Positions 27,254 to 35,325 of a stretch of 64,000 nt of DNA are shown in pieces. The notes under the pieces were generated by a model, which searched no databases, was not told where the DNA came from, and worked only from the letters and a program-made list of their open reading frames with translations. Made by a program: the position numbers and the translations under genes. Source of the DNA: Sneathiella sedimenti (GTDB lineage Bacteria; Pseudomonadota; Alphaproteobacteria; Sneathiellales; Sneathiellaceae). The DNA lies in contig NZ_JAFLNC010000001.1 in assembly GCF_017313765.1 (NCBI RefSeq), positions 558,001-622,000 of the forward strand, in the 5' to 3' direction. Positions within the stretch are counted from its first letter, which is position 1. Every line of letters starts with the position of its first letter.

Positions 27254-27935
27254 CGCAACAGGTGGGTATGGGAAAACCGTCATTATTCATGATGTAAGCC
27301 TTAATGTTTGGGAGGGCGAGATCGTCGCGCTTCTAGGGCGTAACGGCGTCGGCAAATCAACTTTAATGAAATACATGACGGCTATTATTCCCGCGAAGAA
27401 AGGCAAAGTGGAAATAGCCGGTCGCCCGGCCCCGAACACGACATTTGGCCGCGCCAGGGTCGGCCTGGGATATGTACCGCAAGGGCGGTTTGTGTTTCCC
27501 CGCATGTCTGTTATCGAGAACATCGCCGTCGCGGCGGCCACCAATGGCAAGAATGCCACTATGGCCGTCGAGGAAGCGTTGGAGGAATTTCCACTCCTCA
27601 GACCGAAAGCAACCGCGTTGGCAGGTGGCCTGTCCGGCGGACAGCAGCAAGTCCTCGCATTGGCGCGCGCACTGGCGGCAGATCCTTGCATATTGTTGCT
27701 GGACGAACCAACGGAAGGCGTTCAGCCCTCAATCATTGATGAAATTGCCGGAACACTCCTTCGAATAAACAAGGAACGGGGCATTTCCATGCTTGTCGCT
27801 GAACAGGATTTAGACTTCTGCCTGTCCATTGCTGAAAGAGCCTATGTCATGGAGAGAGGAACTATCCGTCTGGAAACAGACCGGGAAAGCCTGCGTAAGG
27901 ACAAGGCTCTGCAGCAAGAGTTGCTTGGGGTGTGA
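27237..27935 (+). CDS. LivF/UrtE-type ABC transporter ATPase
   Basis: A 232-residue ATPase with Walker A GRNGVGKST, the Q-loop region GYVPQGRFVFPRMSV, signature LSGGQQQVLALARAL, Walker B ILLLDEPTEGV and switch His replaced by Gln in VAEQDLDF, as is usual for LivF. ATG 27237 (MFKVSDATGGYG) has GGGGAGG upstream and overlaps the end of the fusion gene by 17 bp, implying coupled translation. It forms a heterodimer with the ATPase half of that fusion to drive import. Confidence 0.93.
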   Translation: MFKVSDATGGYGKTVIIHDVSLNVWEGEIVALLGRNGVGKSTLMKYMTAIIPAKKGKVEIAGRPAPNTTFGRARVGLGYVPQGRFVFPRMSVIENIAVAAATNGKNATMAVEEALEEFPLLRPKATALAGGLSGGQQQVLALARALAADPCILLLDEPTEGVQPSIIDEIAGTLLRINKERGISMLVAEQDLDFCLSIAERAYVMERGTIRLETDRESLRKDKALQQELLGV

Positions 27936-27936
27936 C

Positions 27937-28095
27937 ATGACGCAGAAAATACCTTTATCCGAACAGCAAAAACATCATATCGAGGCGACCCTCAAGAGAA
28001 TTACAGAAGGGCTAGCAAAAAAATGCGATCCAGATCTGGAGCCGTCTCATATCTTTAATCCGGAGGCGTTTAGTGAGAAAAGAGTTGAGCGTTGA
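27937..28095 (+). CDS. AtzG/DUF4089-like small amidase partner (52 aa)
   Basis: A tiny protein starting MTQKIPLSEQQKHHIEATLK and ending around LEPSHIFNPEAF. The combination of a short helical body and a C-terminal EPxxxFxPE tail is the DUF4089/AtzG pattern, a GatC-like small subunit that wraps an AtzE-type amidase. ATG 27937 starts 1 bp after the LivF stop, and its end overlaps the amidase GTG by 23 bp. The position directly before the amidase supports the call. It is shorter than the roughly 68-residue AtzG, so this is a family-pattern assignment, not a proven homology. Confidence 0.65.
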   Translation: MTQKIPLSEQQKHHIEATLKRITEGLAKKCDPDLEPSHIFNPEAFSEKRVER

Positions 28096-29449
28096 GAAGA
28101 GCTGGACTGTCAGTTCTCAGTCCAAGGCAATGGCGGCCGGCGATGTTTCGGCAATGGAATTAGCGAACGTCGCGCTGGGGTTGGCCGCAGATAAGACTGT
28201 CCTGAATGCCATTGTGTCACTGGATCCGGAAATTGTTCGCCAGCAGGCTGCTGCGTCGGATGTACGCCGGAAATCCGGTAAACTTTTGAGCGAGATTGAT
28301 GGCGTTTGCATCGCAGTGAAAGATAACTTTTGGACAAAAGATTATCCCACGACGGCCTGTTCGAATGCGGCACCCATATATCCGGAGAATGTAGATTCAT
28401 CGGTTGTGGAAAAACTTCGGTCTGCGGGTGCCGTAATTTTTGCCAAGACTAACATGCATGAATGGGCATATGGCGCAACAAATGGAACGTCCAGTATAGG
28501 CCCCACAAGGAACCCCCATAACGTCGAGCATATTACCGGGGGAAGCAGCGGAGGTTCTGCGGCGGTGGTTGCCGCCGGAATTGTACCTGCTGCCTTAGGA
28601 AGCGATACCGGCGGGTCGGTCCGCATTCCATCCGGGGCCTGCGGGATTTATGGATTTAAACCTAGCTACGGCCGTGCGTCACGGCATGGTGTATTGCCGT
28701 TATCCTGGTCATTGGATGCGCCGGGTCTGATGGCCACTACATTACATGACCTTGAACTTCTACTTCCGTATTTCATCGGCGCTGATCAGGCGGATAGAAC
28801 CACGATCCATTCCAAACCCTACACATCGGGCAAAACCATCGAGCACCCAAGGCTCGTCAATCTTGTTGGCACAGGACTGGAGCGGAGTGAGGAAGTCGAT
28901 GCAACGCTCAATCATGCCCTGCGGCAGGTTCAAGCATTTGCAGAAATTCATACAGGTGAAATACCGGACCTCGGCTCCTACTTCGCGGCGTGGGAGGCAA
29001 TCCTTCACGCCGAAGCCACCAGCTTTCATGCCGAACAGCTTGCCAATGACCCCTCCGGATATAGCTCGGTCACCCGATCACATCTCGAGGCTGGAAAATT
29101 GTTGTCGGCGACCGAGTTATTAAAAGCACAACAATTGCGAACTGAGTTTTGCCGTGCAATAGATGAGCTATTGAAAAATGCGGACGCGTTGGTATTGCCA
29201 ACCCTCCCCGTCACCGCGCCAAAACTTGGTGAAGACTGGCAGGAGTTCGGGAATTTGCGGGTTACAAGTCAGGACAGCATGACGTGGTTTTGCTGGCTCG
29301 GCAATCTTGCAGGTCTTCCCTGTCTCTCGATCCCTTGCGGACTATCCAGCGCAGGCCTGCCAGTCGGCATGATGTTAATGGGCTGCGCGGGAGAGGACGA
29401 AAAACTGTTTAATGCGGCACGTAAGTTGGATTTAGCCATAAATCCTTGA
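28073..29449 (+). CDS. Amidase signature family hydrolase
   Basis: The 458-residue enzyme hydrolyses C-N amide bonds with a Ser-cisSer-Lys triad. The Lys is in AVKDN (Lys83), the cis-Ser in GGSSGGSAAVVAAG (about Ser158), and the nucleophile in GSDTGGSVRIPSG (about Ser182). FKPSYGRASRHGVLPLSWSLD is also typical. The GTG start at 28073 is supported by CGGAGG 8 bp before it and by overlap with the AtzG-like gene. The neighbours suggest it hydrolyses what the transporter imports, possibly an AtzE-like substrate, but aliphatic amides and other small amides are equally possible. Confidence 0.92.
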   Translation: MRKELSVEKSWTVSSQSKAMAAGDVSAMELANVALGLAADKTVLNAIVSLDPEIVRQQAAASDVRRKSGKLLSEIDGVCIAVKDNFWTKDYPTTACSNAAPIYPENVDSSVVEKLRSAGAVIFAKTNMHEWAYGATNGTSSIGPTRNPHNVEHITGGSSGGSAAVVAAGIVPAALGSDTGGSVRIPSGACGIYGFKPSYGRASRHGVLPLSWSLDAPGLMATTLHDLELLLPYFIGADQADRTTIHSKPYTSGKTIEHPRLVNLVGTGLERSEEVDATLNHALRQVQAFAEIHTGEIPDLGSYFAAWEAILHAEATSFHAEQLANDPSGYSSVTRSHLEAGKLLSATELLKAQQLRTEFCRAIDELLKNADALVLPTLPVTAPKLGEDWQEFGNLRVTSQDSMTWFCWLGNLAGLPCLSIPCGLSSAGLPVGMMLMGCAGEDEKLFNAARKLDLAINP

Positions 29450-29461
29450 TAGGATAGAGAT

Positions 29462-30598
29462 ATGAAACAGAGCCCGTTCAGCTTTGGAGTCTTGTTCTCG
29501 CAATCAGGGACAATGGCAGTAACCGAAACCGCGCATCTACAGGGAATTCTTCTCGCCTGCGAAGAAATAAACAACGCGGGCGGCATCAACAACCGGTTGC
29601 TTGATCCGATAATTCTTGATCCGAAGAGTGATGCGTCCACATACGCGCGAATGACGACAGAATTGCTATTGCGCCATAACGTCAATGTTATATTCGGATG
29701 CTGTCTCTCCTCAAGCCGAAAGCGTGTATTGCCAATCGTAGAAAGGTTCAATGGCGTGCTCTTCTATCCTTCGGTCTATGAAGGGTTTGAGTATTCCCCA
29801 AATGTGATTTATGGGGGCGCCACGCCTAACCAGATGATCATTCCGCTATTGGAATATTTATTTACCAAAGGCCAGAAAAAGGCGGTCCTCATTGGAACGG
29901 ATACTCTTTTTGCACGCGAAATCAACCGGATCGTCGCCGAGTTCTTATCAGAAAGCGGCGGTTCTTTTGTTACAAAGAATTATGTCCCGCTGGGCACCCC
30001 AAAAGAGGCATTTAGAAATATCGCGCTGCGTACCATTGAAAGCCAGCCTGACATAATTCTCTCAACCTTTGTCGGGGGCGAAATTCGAAAATTCTATGAA
30101 AGCTTTTCGGAATTATCGGAAAGTCACAAGTTGCCCCAAATTGCCTCCCTTACGACAACAGAGTCGGAATTGGCGCTTCTTCCGGAATCCGCGCGCGCAG
30201 GGCATTTGACGGTTTCCTCCTACTTTGGTTCGGAAGATGATCAGCCGAACCAGAAGTTTGTCGAGCTCTATAAATCGAAATTTGGAAACTCGCGACAGCC
30301 AAGCGTATATACACAGACGACTTACAATCAAATCCACATGCTTTCCGAGGCTTTGAAATGGTCAGCGAGCGACTCAACCGAAGATATCCTGAGCTCTCTA
30401 TCCAGCGTTTCCCTTGAGGTGCCTGGTGGGCGAATTTCTCTGGACAGCAATACAAATCATACTATTCTTAAACGCCTGATAGGCGAGTCAAACAAAAATG
30501 GTGAGTTCAAAATAGTTTGGAGCAGCCCGGACTTTGTTAACCCTGATCCTTACTTGATGAGCTATGACCGTCTGATTGTTGCTAATAGGATGACATGA
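29462..30598 (+). CDS. amiC: AmiC-like cytosolic amide sensor
   Basis: The 378-residue protein has the periplasmic-binding fold (FGVLFSQSGTMAVTETAHLQG, ACEEINNAGGINNRLLDPIILD, YPSVYEGFEYSPNVIYGGATPNQ) but no signal peptide, so it stays in the cytosol. In Pseudomonas, AmiC binds AmiR and silences it until an amide is bound. The Tyr-rich YPSVYEGFE region and GATPNQ correspond to the family's ligand site. Its stop overlaps the next start as ATGA (30595-30598), which fits 1:1 production with the AmiR partner. The gene symbol is by similarity of fold and context. Confidence 0.88.
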   Translation: MKQSPFSFGVLFSQSGTMAVTETAHLQGILLACEEINNAGGINNRLLDPIILDPKSDASTYARMTTELLLRHNVNVIFGCCLSSSRKRVLPIVERFNGVLFYPSVYEGFEYSPNVIYGGATPNQMIIPLLEYLFTKGQKKAVLIGTDTLFAREINRIVAEFLSESGGSFVTKNYVPLGTPKEAFRNIALRTIESQPDIILSTFVGGEIRKFYESFSELSESHKLPQIASLTTTESELALLPESARAGHLTVSSYFGSEDDQPNQKFVELYKSKFGNSRQPSVYTQTTYNQIHMLSEALKWSASDSTEDILSSLSSVSLEVPGGRISLDSNTNHTILKRLIGESNKNGEFKIVWSSPDFVNPDPYLMSYDRLIVANRMT

Positions 30599-31182
30599 CC
30601 GACTCAGAGATATCTATTCTGAGAACTTTGCGGAAAACTCGAACGCTCGTCTTACACCCTGATGACGAGGATGGCGTAGCTTTGACACGCCACTTGGTGC
30701 GCGTCGGTTGTGTCGCTGACCGGGTATGGCCGGCACCATCCGAATTGCCACAGGAAGTTAATGTTGTCCTGTTTCTTCTTAGCCCGGACGAAGATAGCAA
30801 TTCTTATGAATGGATGAGCTCGGAAGCAGATGTCGCCCGCATTGCGATCATATCCTACGAGACACCTGAAATCCTTGTTCAACTGGACAAGCTGAATGCT
30901 CATAGTATTTTAACGAAACCTATCCGACACTTCGGTGTTCTTGCCGCTGTTACGAATTCCATTCAGGTTTCCAATCATATTGCGCGTCTTCGGCGGCGAA
31001 TTCGCCTGCAAGACGAAACCCTCAAAGGGCGGCGAAAAGTCGAAACGGCTATCGGTATTCTCAGAAAGTCCAGGGGAATTTCTGAGGAGGAAGCCTATCG
31101 TCTGCTAAGGGAAAAATCGATGAGGGATCGCATCCCGATCAGCGAACTTGCGGAAGCATTTATCGTTTCCAGCGACCTTTAG
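30595..31182 (+). CDS. amiR: AmiR-like ANTAR transcription antiterminator
   Basis: The 195-residue protein has an N-terminal degenerate receiver-like domain (RTLVLHPDDEDGVALTRHL) without a clear phosphoacceptor set. A coiled-coil follows (HIARLRRRIRLQDETLKGR), then a C-terminal ANTAR domain, about residues 130-190, with VETAIGILRKSRGISEEEAYRLLREKSM. ANTAR proteins bind paired hairpins in leader RNA and stop terminators forming. A fitting target precedes the first gene of this operon. Translation is coupled to the sensor gene through ATGA. Confidence 0.92.
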   Translation: MTDSEISILRTLRKTRTLVLHPDDEDGVALTRHLVRVGCVADRVWPAPSELPQEVNVVLFLLSPDEDSNSYEWMSSEADVARIAIISYETPEILVQLDKLNAHSILTKPIRHFGVLAAVTNSIQVSNHIARLRRRIRLQDETLKGRRKVETAIGILRKSRGISEEEAYRLLREKSMRDRIPISELAEAFIVSSDL

Positions 31183-31497
31183 ACGTCATCCGCACTTTCA
31201 ACCAATATCGCGGCGTTCGATGCGCTCAATTAACTGAGCTACTTAGACCTGATGCTCTCGGATTAAGGAGCTTGACGGCTGGCTGGAAAAGAGACAGAGC
31301 CGACCAACAAATCCCTTCTTGTGTTACCAAAATACTGCTGGTATACAATGCAAAGAAGGTGGGGATTTTTTCTCTTGTTTTTCAACAACATATAAACATT
31401 TAGTACTCGATTTATCTTCTGAGCGCGAATGTTTTAGCATATATTTACGGTTATGTCCCTATCCTACTCGACGCGCTAGCCGGTACCGGAGGATGAA
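31183..31497. other. Intergenic gap with a tRNA-like remnant and a candidate promoter
   Basis: This 315-bp gap holds no open gene. On the minus strand, 31222-31242 reads like a tRNA D arm (GTAGCTCAG, then TTAATT, then GAGCGC). A 4-bp anticodon-like stem with a 7-base loop follows leftwards, but the T arm and matching acceptor are missing. On the plus strand TTGTGT (31319-31324) and TATACA (31342-31347), 17 bp apart, could be the nrnC promoter. Confidence 0.45.
31319..31347 (+). promoter_or_regulatory. Candidate sigma-70 promoter for nrnC
   Basis: TTGTGT and TATACA are separated by exactly 17 bp. The implied 5' leader is about 145 bases, with a GGAGG ribosome site just before ATG 31498. Confidence 0.4.
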
Positions 31498-32112
31498 ATG
31501 GCAATTTTTCTGCATCATGGCGACCTTCCCGACGATGTCGACCTCGGGTCGTCCATTGCTGTGGACAGCGAGACGATGGGGCTGCTTCCTCATCGTGACA
31601 GACTTTGCCTGGTACAGCTCTCTTCTGGCGACGGCAATGCTCATCTCGTGAAGTTTGACGGGAAAAGCTACGAAGCACCAAATCTTGTGCGGCAGCTTGG
31701 CGACCCCGATCGGCTCAAGATATTCCATTTCGGCCGGTTTGATATTGCCGTTATGGAGCATTATCTCAACGTCACCTGCGCCCCGATTTATTGCACAAAA
31801 ATTGCGTCGCGCCTTGTCAGAACTTTCACTGACCGGCATGGATTAAAAAATCTGTGCCAGGAAATACTCGGCATTGATATTTCCAAGCAGCAACAATCCT
31901 CAGATTGGGGATCGGATGAACTGTCGGACGCGCAAATGGAATATGCTGCATCCGATGTTCTCTACCTGCATCAGCTTAAATCACGCCTAGATGAAATGTT
32001 GCTGCGGGAAGGACGTATGGAATTGGCGGAACAATGTTTCAAGTTCCTGCCGACACGCGCACAGCTTGATCTGGCCGGCTGGATGGACACAGACATATTC
32101 GCACATAGCTAA
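31498..32112 (+). CDS. nrnC: NanoRNase C, RNase D-like 3'-5' exonuclease
   Basis: The 204-residue DEDDy exonuclease matches the short alphaproteobacterial NrnC form and lacks the HRDC domains of RNase D. Motif I is AVDSETMGL (Asp and Glu), motif II FHFGRFD, and motif III YAASDVLYL with Tyr and Asp. The landmarks GDLP at the start, PHRDRLCLVQLSSGDG, TDRHGLKNLCQE, ISKQQQSSDW and the terminal DIFAHS are shared with Bartonella/Brucella NrnC. It degrades two- to five-base RNA fragments, the essential last step of RNA turnover where Orn is absent. A GGAGG site precedes ATG 31498. Confidence 0.93.
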   Translation: MAIFLHHGDLPDDVDLGSSIAVDSETMGLLPHRDRLCLVQLSSGDGNAHLVKFDGKSYEAPNLVRQLGDPDRLKIFHFGRFDIAVMEHYLNVTCAPIYCTKIASRLVRTFTDRHGLKNLCQEILGIDISKQQQSSDWGSDELSDAQMEYAASDVLYLHQLKSRLDEMLLREGRMELAEQCFKFLPTRAQLDLAGWMDTDIFAHS

Positions 32113-32138
32113 GGCAGGGCGGCTAGACGCTATTAACC

Positions 32139-32167
32139 TTGTTAAGAAGGCGCAATTTTCTTATATA
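32139..32167 (+). promoter_or_regulatory. Candidate sigma-70 promoter of the kdsD-lpt-rpoN block
   Basis: TTGTTA (32139-32144) and TATATA (32162-32167) are 17 bp apart. A start near 32175 gives a leader of about 68 bases before kdsD. Confidence 0.45.
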
Positions 32168-32242
32168 TTGATGAACTTCAGCTATTACATGTCGGGCCGG
32201 TAAGGACTGTGCCGGAAAACGCAAACAGACGGCGGACGGTTA

Positions 32243-33244
32243 ATGACAATTTCAAAGGAAGCGGCAACAACTCAGTTTGACGAAATGGCCGATCTTGTTG
32301 CTGCCCGGAAAGTCTTGAAAGCTGAAGCAGATGCACTGTTACAGCTTCTTGATGACCTTGACGGGGAATTTGTCAAAGCCCTCGATTTTATCTTCAACGC
32401 GCGCGGTCGTGTGATCGTCAGCGGCATGGGGAAAAGTGGGCATATCGGCAACAAGATCGCAGCTACGCTGGCGTCCACAGGAACACCCGCGCAATTCGTC
32501 CATCCCGCTGAAGCCAGTCATGGCGACCTGGGTATGATCACAAAGGACGATGTGGTCCTGTGCCTGTCTAATTCTGGCGGCACAAAAGAGCTGAGCGATA
32601 TCATTGCCTATACCCGAAGGTTCCATATCCCGCTCATCGCAATCGTTGGAAAAGCTGACAGCACGCTTGGCCGCCGTGCGGATGCCTTATTGCTCCTGCC
32701 CGATGTCCCCGAAGCCTGCCCGATGGGTCTGGCCCCGACAACCTCCACGACCGCAGCCCTCGCGATGGGAGATGCGTTGGCGGTCGCATTGCTGTCACGC
32801 CGCGGGTTTGGTGCGGAGCAGTTCCGCGTCTTCCACCCCGGCGGTAAACTCGGCGGGTCACTCATCAAGGTAGCGGACCTGATGCATACCGGGGACGCCA
32901 TGCCGCTCGTCGATGAGAACACGTTGATGAGTGAAGCACTGATAGAAATATCGGCAAAAAGTTTTGGCTGTGTTGGAATACTGGACGCAGACAAAGCGCT
33001 CATCGGTATCATTACAGATGGCGATTTACGGCGCCATATGGGCTCGGATCTTCTTGGTAAGCCCGTCAATGAAGTGATGACCCGCAACCCACAGACAATC
33101 TCCTCCCGAGCGCTTGCCGGTGAAGCTCTGGCGCAGATGAATTCGACCGGCTTTAATGGCATTACATGTCTTTTCGTCGTCGATGAAAATCAGACGATCG
33201 GGATTATCAGTGTGCATGATTGCCTGCGCAGCGGGGTCATGTAA
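32243..33244 (+). CDS. kdsD: Arabinose-5-phosphate isomerase
   Basis: KdsD converts ribulose-5-phosphate to arabinose-5-phosphate, the first step to Kdo for lipopolysaccharide. The 333-residue protein has an N-terminal SIS sugar-isomerase domain (VSGMGKSGHIGNKIAATLASTG, HPAEASHGDLGMI, LSNSGGTKEL) and two C-terminal CBS domains (VADLMHTGDAMPLV, IGIITDGDLRRHM, VNEVMTRNPQTIS). The length is typical. Three bases separate its stop from lptC, so it begins the Kdo and LPS export operon. Confidence 0.95.
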   Translation: MTISKEAATTQFDEMADLVAARKVLKAEADALLQLLDDLDGEFVKALDFIFNARGRVIVSGMGKSGHIGNKIAATLASTGTPAQFVHPAEASHGDLGMITKDDVVLCLSNSGGTKELSDIIAYTRRFHIPLIAIVGKADSTLGRRADALLLLPDVPEACPMGLAPTTSTTAALAMGDALAVALLSRRGFGAEQFRVFHPGGKLGGSLIKVADLMHTGDAMPLVDENTLMSEALIEISAKSFGCVGILDADKALIGIITDGDLRRHMGSDLLGKPVNEVMTRNPQTISSRALAGEALAQMNSTGFNGITCLFVVDENQTIGIISVHDCLRSGVM

Positions 33245-33247
33245 AAA

Positions 33248-33925
33248 ATGAAACGCGCGGATGCCATTCCGACAAAAGACGAAATTTCTAACGAAACGCT
33301 CGCTGGTACGGCTGATTTCATTGGTACGCCAGGACTCGCGGAAATGAAATTCAATGCCCGCTACAGCCATTTTGTTGCTGTCATTAAGTTTATATTATTG
33401 GGTCTCGCAATCCTGCTGGTTGGATTGGCCTTTATTCTCCCTAACCTCGACAAGCCGGAGGGATTCACACTCGATTACGCGGATGTCACGGTGTCAGATG
33501 ATGGCCTGACGATGAAAAACCCGCAATATGTCGCAAGCGACATTAACGAGCGCCAATATGTTGTTACGGCGGATACAGCGACTCAGAAGACGGCAACCGC
33601 CTCCCTAGTGTCGCTTAAGAATATTCAGGCAGATATCACGCTGCCCAGCAAGGACTGGATTTCCATATCGGCACCGAAAGGAGATCTGGATACGGAAACT
33701 GGCGTACTTGATCTCTACGGTAAAATTGACATTTTCAGTGACAGCGGCAATCAACTTTCCGCCAACTCGGCCCGCGTCAATCTGAAGAAGCGGACGATCA
33801 CAAGTAAAAACCGGCTGAAAGGGCATGGCCCGCTTGGCGCCATTGAAGCGGATAGTCTTGCCGCAGATCAGATTACTGGTAACATACGATTTGACGGCAA
33901 TGTCAAATTGACTATCAATCCTTAG
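33248..33925 (+). CDS. lptC: LPS export periplasmic bridge protein LptC
   Basis: A 225-residue bitopic protein with a charged N terminus and one membrane segment around residues 43-66 (AVIKFILLGLAILLVGLAFILP). A periplasmic beta-jellyroll domain follows (VTVSDDGLTMKNPQYV, SISAPKGDLDTETGVLDLYGKIDIFSD). LptC links the LptB2FG extractor to LptA in the transenvelope bridge. Sequence conservation is low in this family, so the call leans on the topology and on lptA and lptB downstream. Confidence 0.88.
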   Translation: MKRADAIPTKDEISNETLAGTADFIGTPGLAEMKFNARYSHFVAVIKFILLGLAILLVGLAFILPNLDKPEGFTLDYADVTVSDDGLTMKNPQYVASDINERQYVVTADTATQKTATASLVSLKNIQADITLPSKDWISISAPKGDLDTETGVLDLYGKIDIFSDSGNQLSANSARVNLKKRTITSKNRLKGHGPLGAIEADSLAADQITGNIRFDGNVKLTINP

Positions 33926-33946
33926 AGAATACTTGGACACCCTCGA

Positions 33947-34504
33947 ATGCGTAGGCTGATACAAAAAGCAAAAATACTAATCCTTGCCATTGGCCTTTCT
34001 TCCGCCGGGCTGCCCCAGGGTGCTTGGGCTCAATCTGCGCTCACGGGAGGCAGCATCGATTCCAATCAACCAATAGAGATCACCGCAGACTCACTTGAGG
34101 TGGAGCAAGCCAACCAGCTTGCAATATTTGAAGGCAATGTTCAGGTTGTCCAAGGCAACATCAGGATGCGCGCCGCGAAGCTGGTGGTTCATTATGCCGA
34201 CAAGAGCCAGTCAAAGAATGGGGAGCCAGCCAACATTCGCCAGATAGATGCTATGGGAGACGTTTTCCTGTCCAGTCCGCGTGAAACGGCGCAGGGCGAC
34301 AAGGGCGTCTATGATGTGACAAATAAGCAAATTGATTTACAGGGAAATGTGGTACTAACGCAGGGAAAGAATGTTCTGCGTGGCAACAAATTGACACTTG
34401 ACCTGATCACCGGCAAAAGCCGGGTTGACGGTGGTGGCACGACCGGCGGAAGCACGGGCCGTGTGAAAGGGATATTTGTTCCTGAGAAAAAAGCCAATGA
34501 GTAG
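33947..34504 (+). CDS. lptA: LPS transport periplasmic protein LptA
   Basis: A 185-residue periplasmic protein with a signal peptide ([23 protein letters not shown]) and an OstA/LptA beta-jellyroll. The fold is visible in [49 protein letters not shown] and [16 protein letters not shown]. LptA polymers carry lipopolysaccharide across the periplasm to LptD. It follows lptC by 21 bp and precedes lptB by 14 bp. The C-terminal tail is Gly/Thr-rich, as in other alphaproteobacteria. Confidence 0.92.
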   Translation: MRRLIQKAKILILAIGLSSAGLPQGAWAQSALTGGSIDSNQPIEITADSLEVEQANQLAIFEGNVQVVQGNIRMRAAKLVVHYADKSQSKNGEPANIRQIDAMGDVFLSSPRETAQGDKGVYDVTNKQIDLQGNVVLTQGKNVLRGNKLTLDLITGKSRVDGGGTTGGSTGRVKGIFVPEKKANE

Positions 34505-34518
34505 AGTATGAGGCAATT

Positions 34519-35292
34519 ATGACAACAGGAACAGATGAACTGGATCAGGGGCCTCGCCTGGTTGCGGAAAATACCGGCCTGAGAGCACAGAATATCGGGA
34601 AGTCCTTCAAAAAAAGGCCAATCCTTCGCGGCGTTGATATTACCGTTAGTCGCGGTGAAGCCGTTGGTCTTCTGGGACCTAATGGCGCCGGGAAGACGAC
34701 CAGCTTCTACATCATTTCAGGACTGCTGCGGCCCGATTATGGCACGATTTATCTTGATGGCCGAGATGTCACGGAACTACCGATGTACCGGCGTGCCCGT
34801 CTGGGTATTGGCTATCTTCCTCAGGAAGCCTCGATTTTCCGCGGCATGAATGTCGAGCAGAATATTCGATCCGTTCTGGAACTTATCGAGCCTGTCCGGG
34901 AAAAGCGCGAGAACCAGCTGGAGAGCCTTCTGGCGGAGTTTTCCATTTCCCATCTTCGACGCACGCCATCCATTGCGCTGTCTGGTGGTGAACGCCGCCG
35001 GGTTGAAATTGCCCGCGCACTGGCGGGCAAGCCAAATTACATCATGCTCGACGAGCCATTGGCGGGCATCGATCCGATCGCGGTTGGCGACATACGTGAT
35101 CTTGTTTCTCATCTCAAAGACCGCGGAATTGGTGTGCTGATCACTGAGCATAACGTGCGTGAAACGCTTGATATCATTGATCGTGCATATATTCTTAACG
35201 AAGGACGTGTCATAAAGGAAGGAAACCCGTCGGAGATCGTTTCCGACGAAGGAGTGAGACGCGTATATTTGGGGGATCGCTTCAATCTCTAG
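34519..35292 (+). CDS. lptB: LPS export ABC transporter ATPase LptB
   Basis: The 257-residue cytosolic ATPase powers LptB2FG. Walker A is GPNGAGKTT, signature [15 protein letters not shown], Walker [14 protein letters not shown] and switch His LITEHNVRE. The LptB hallmark [20 protein letters not shown] is present. An N-terminal extension of about 20 residues before the core ([16 protein letters not shown]) is short and acidic. The order lptC-lptA-lptB-rpoN is the usual proteobacterial one. Confidence 0.96.
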   Translation: MTTGTDELDQGPRLVAENTGLRAQNIGKSFKKRPILRGVDITVSRGEAVGLLGPNGAGKTTSFYIISGLLRPDYGTIYLDGRDVTELPMYRRARLGIGYLPQEASIFRGMNVEQNIRSVLELIEPVREKRENQLESLLAEFSISHLRRTPSIALSGGERRRVEIARALAGKPNYIMLDEPLAGIDPIAVGDIRDLVSHLKDRGIGVLITEHNVRETLDIIDRAYILNEGRVIKEGNPSEIVSDEGVRRVYLGDRFNL

Positions 35293-35325
35293 ACTACTCG
35301 GGATTGACAGGGATCAGGAGTGACA

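Noticed and set aside
31205-31250. Functional tRNA gene on the minus strand
   Set aside because: Only the D arm is convincing; T arm, acceptor pairing and U33 are missing.
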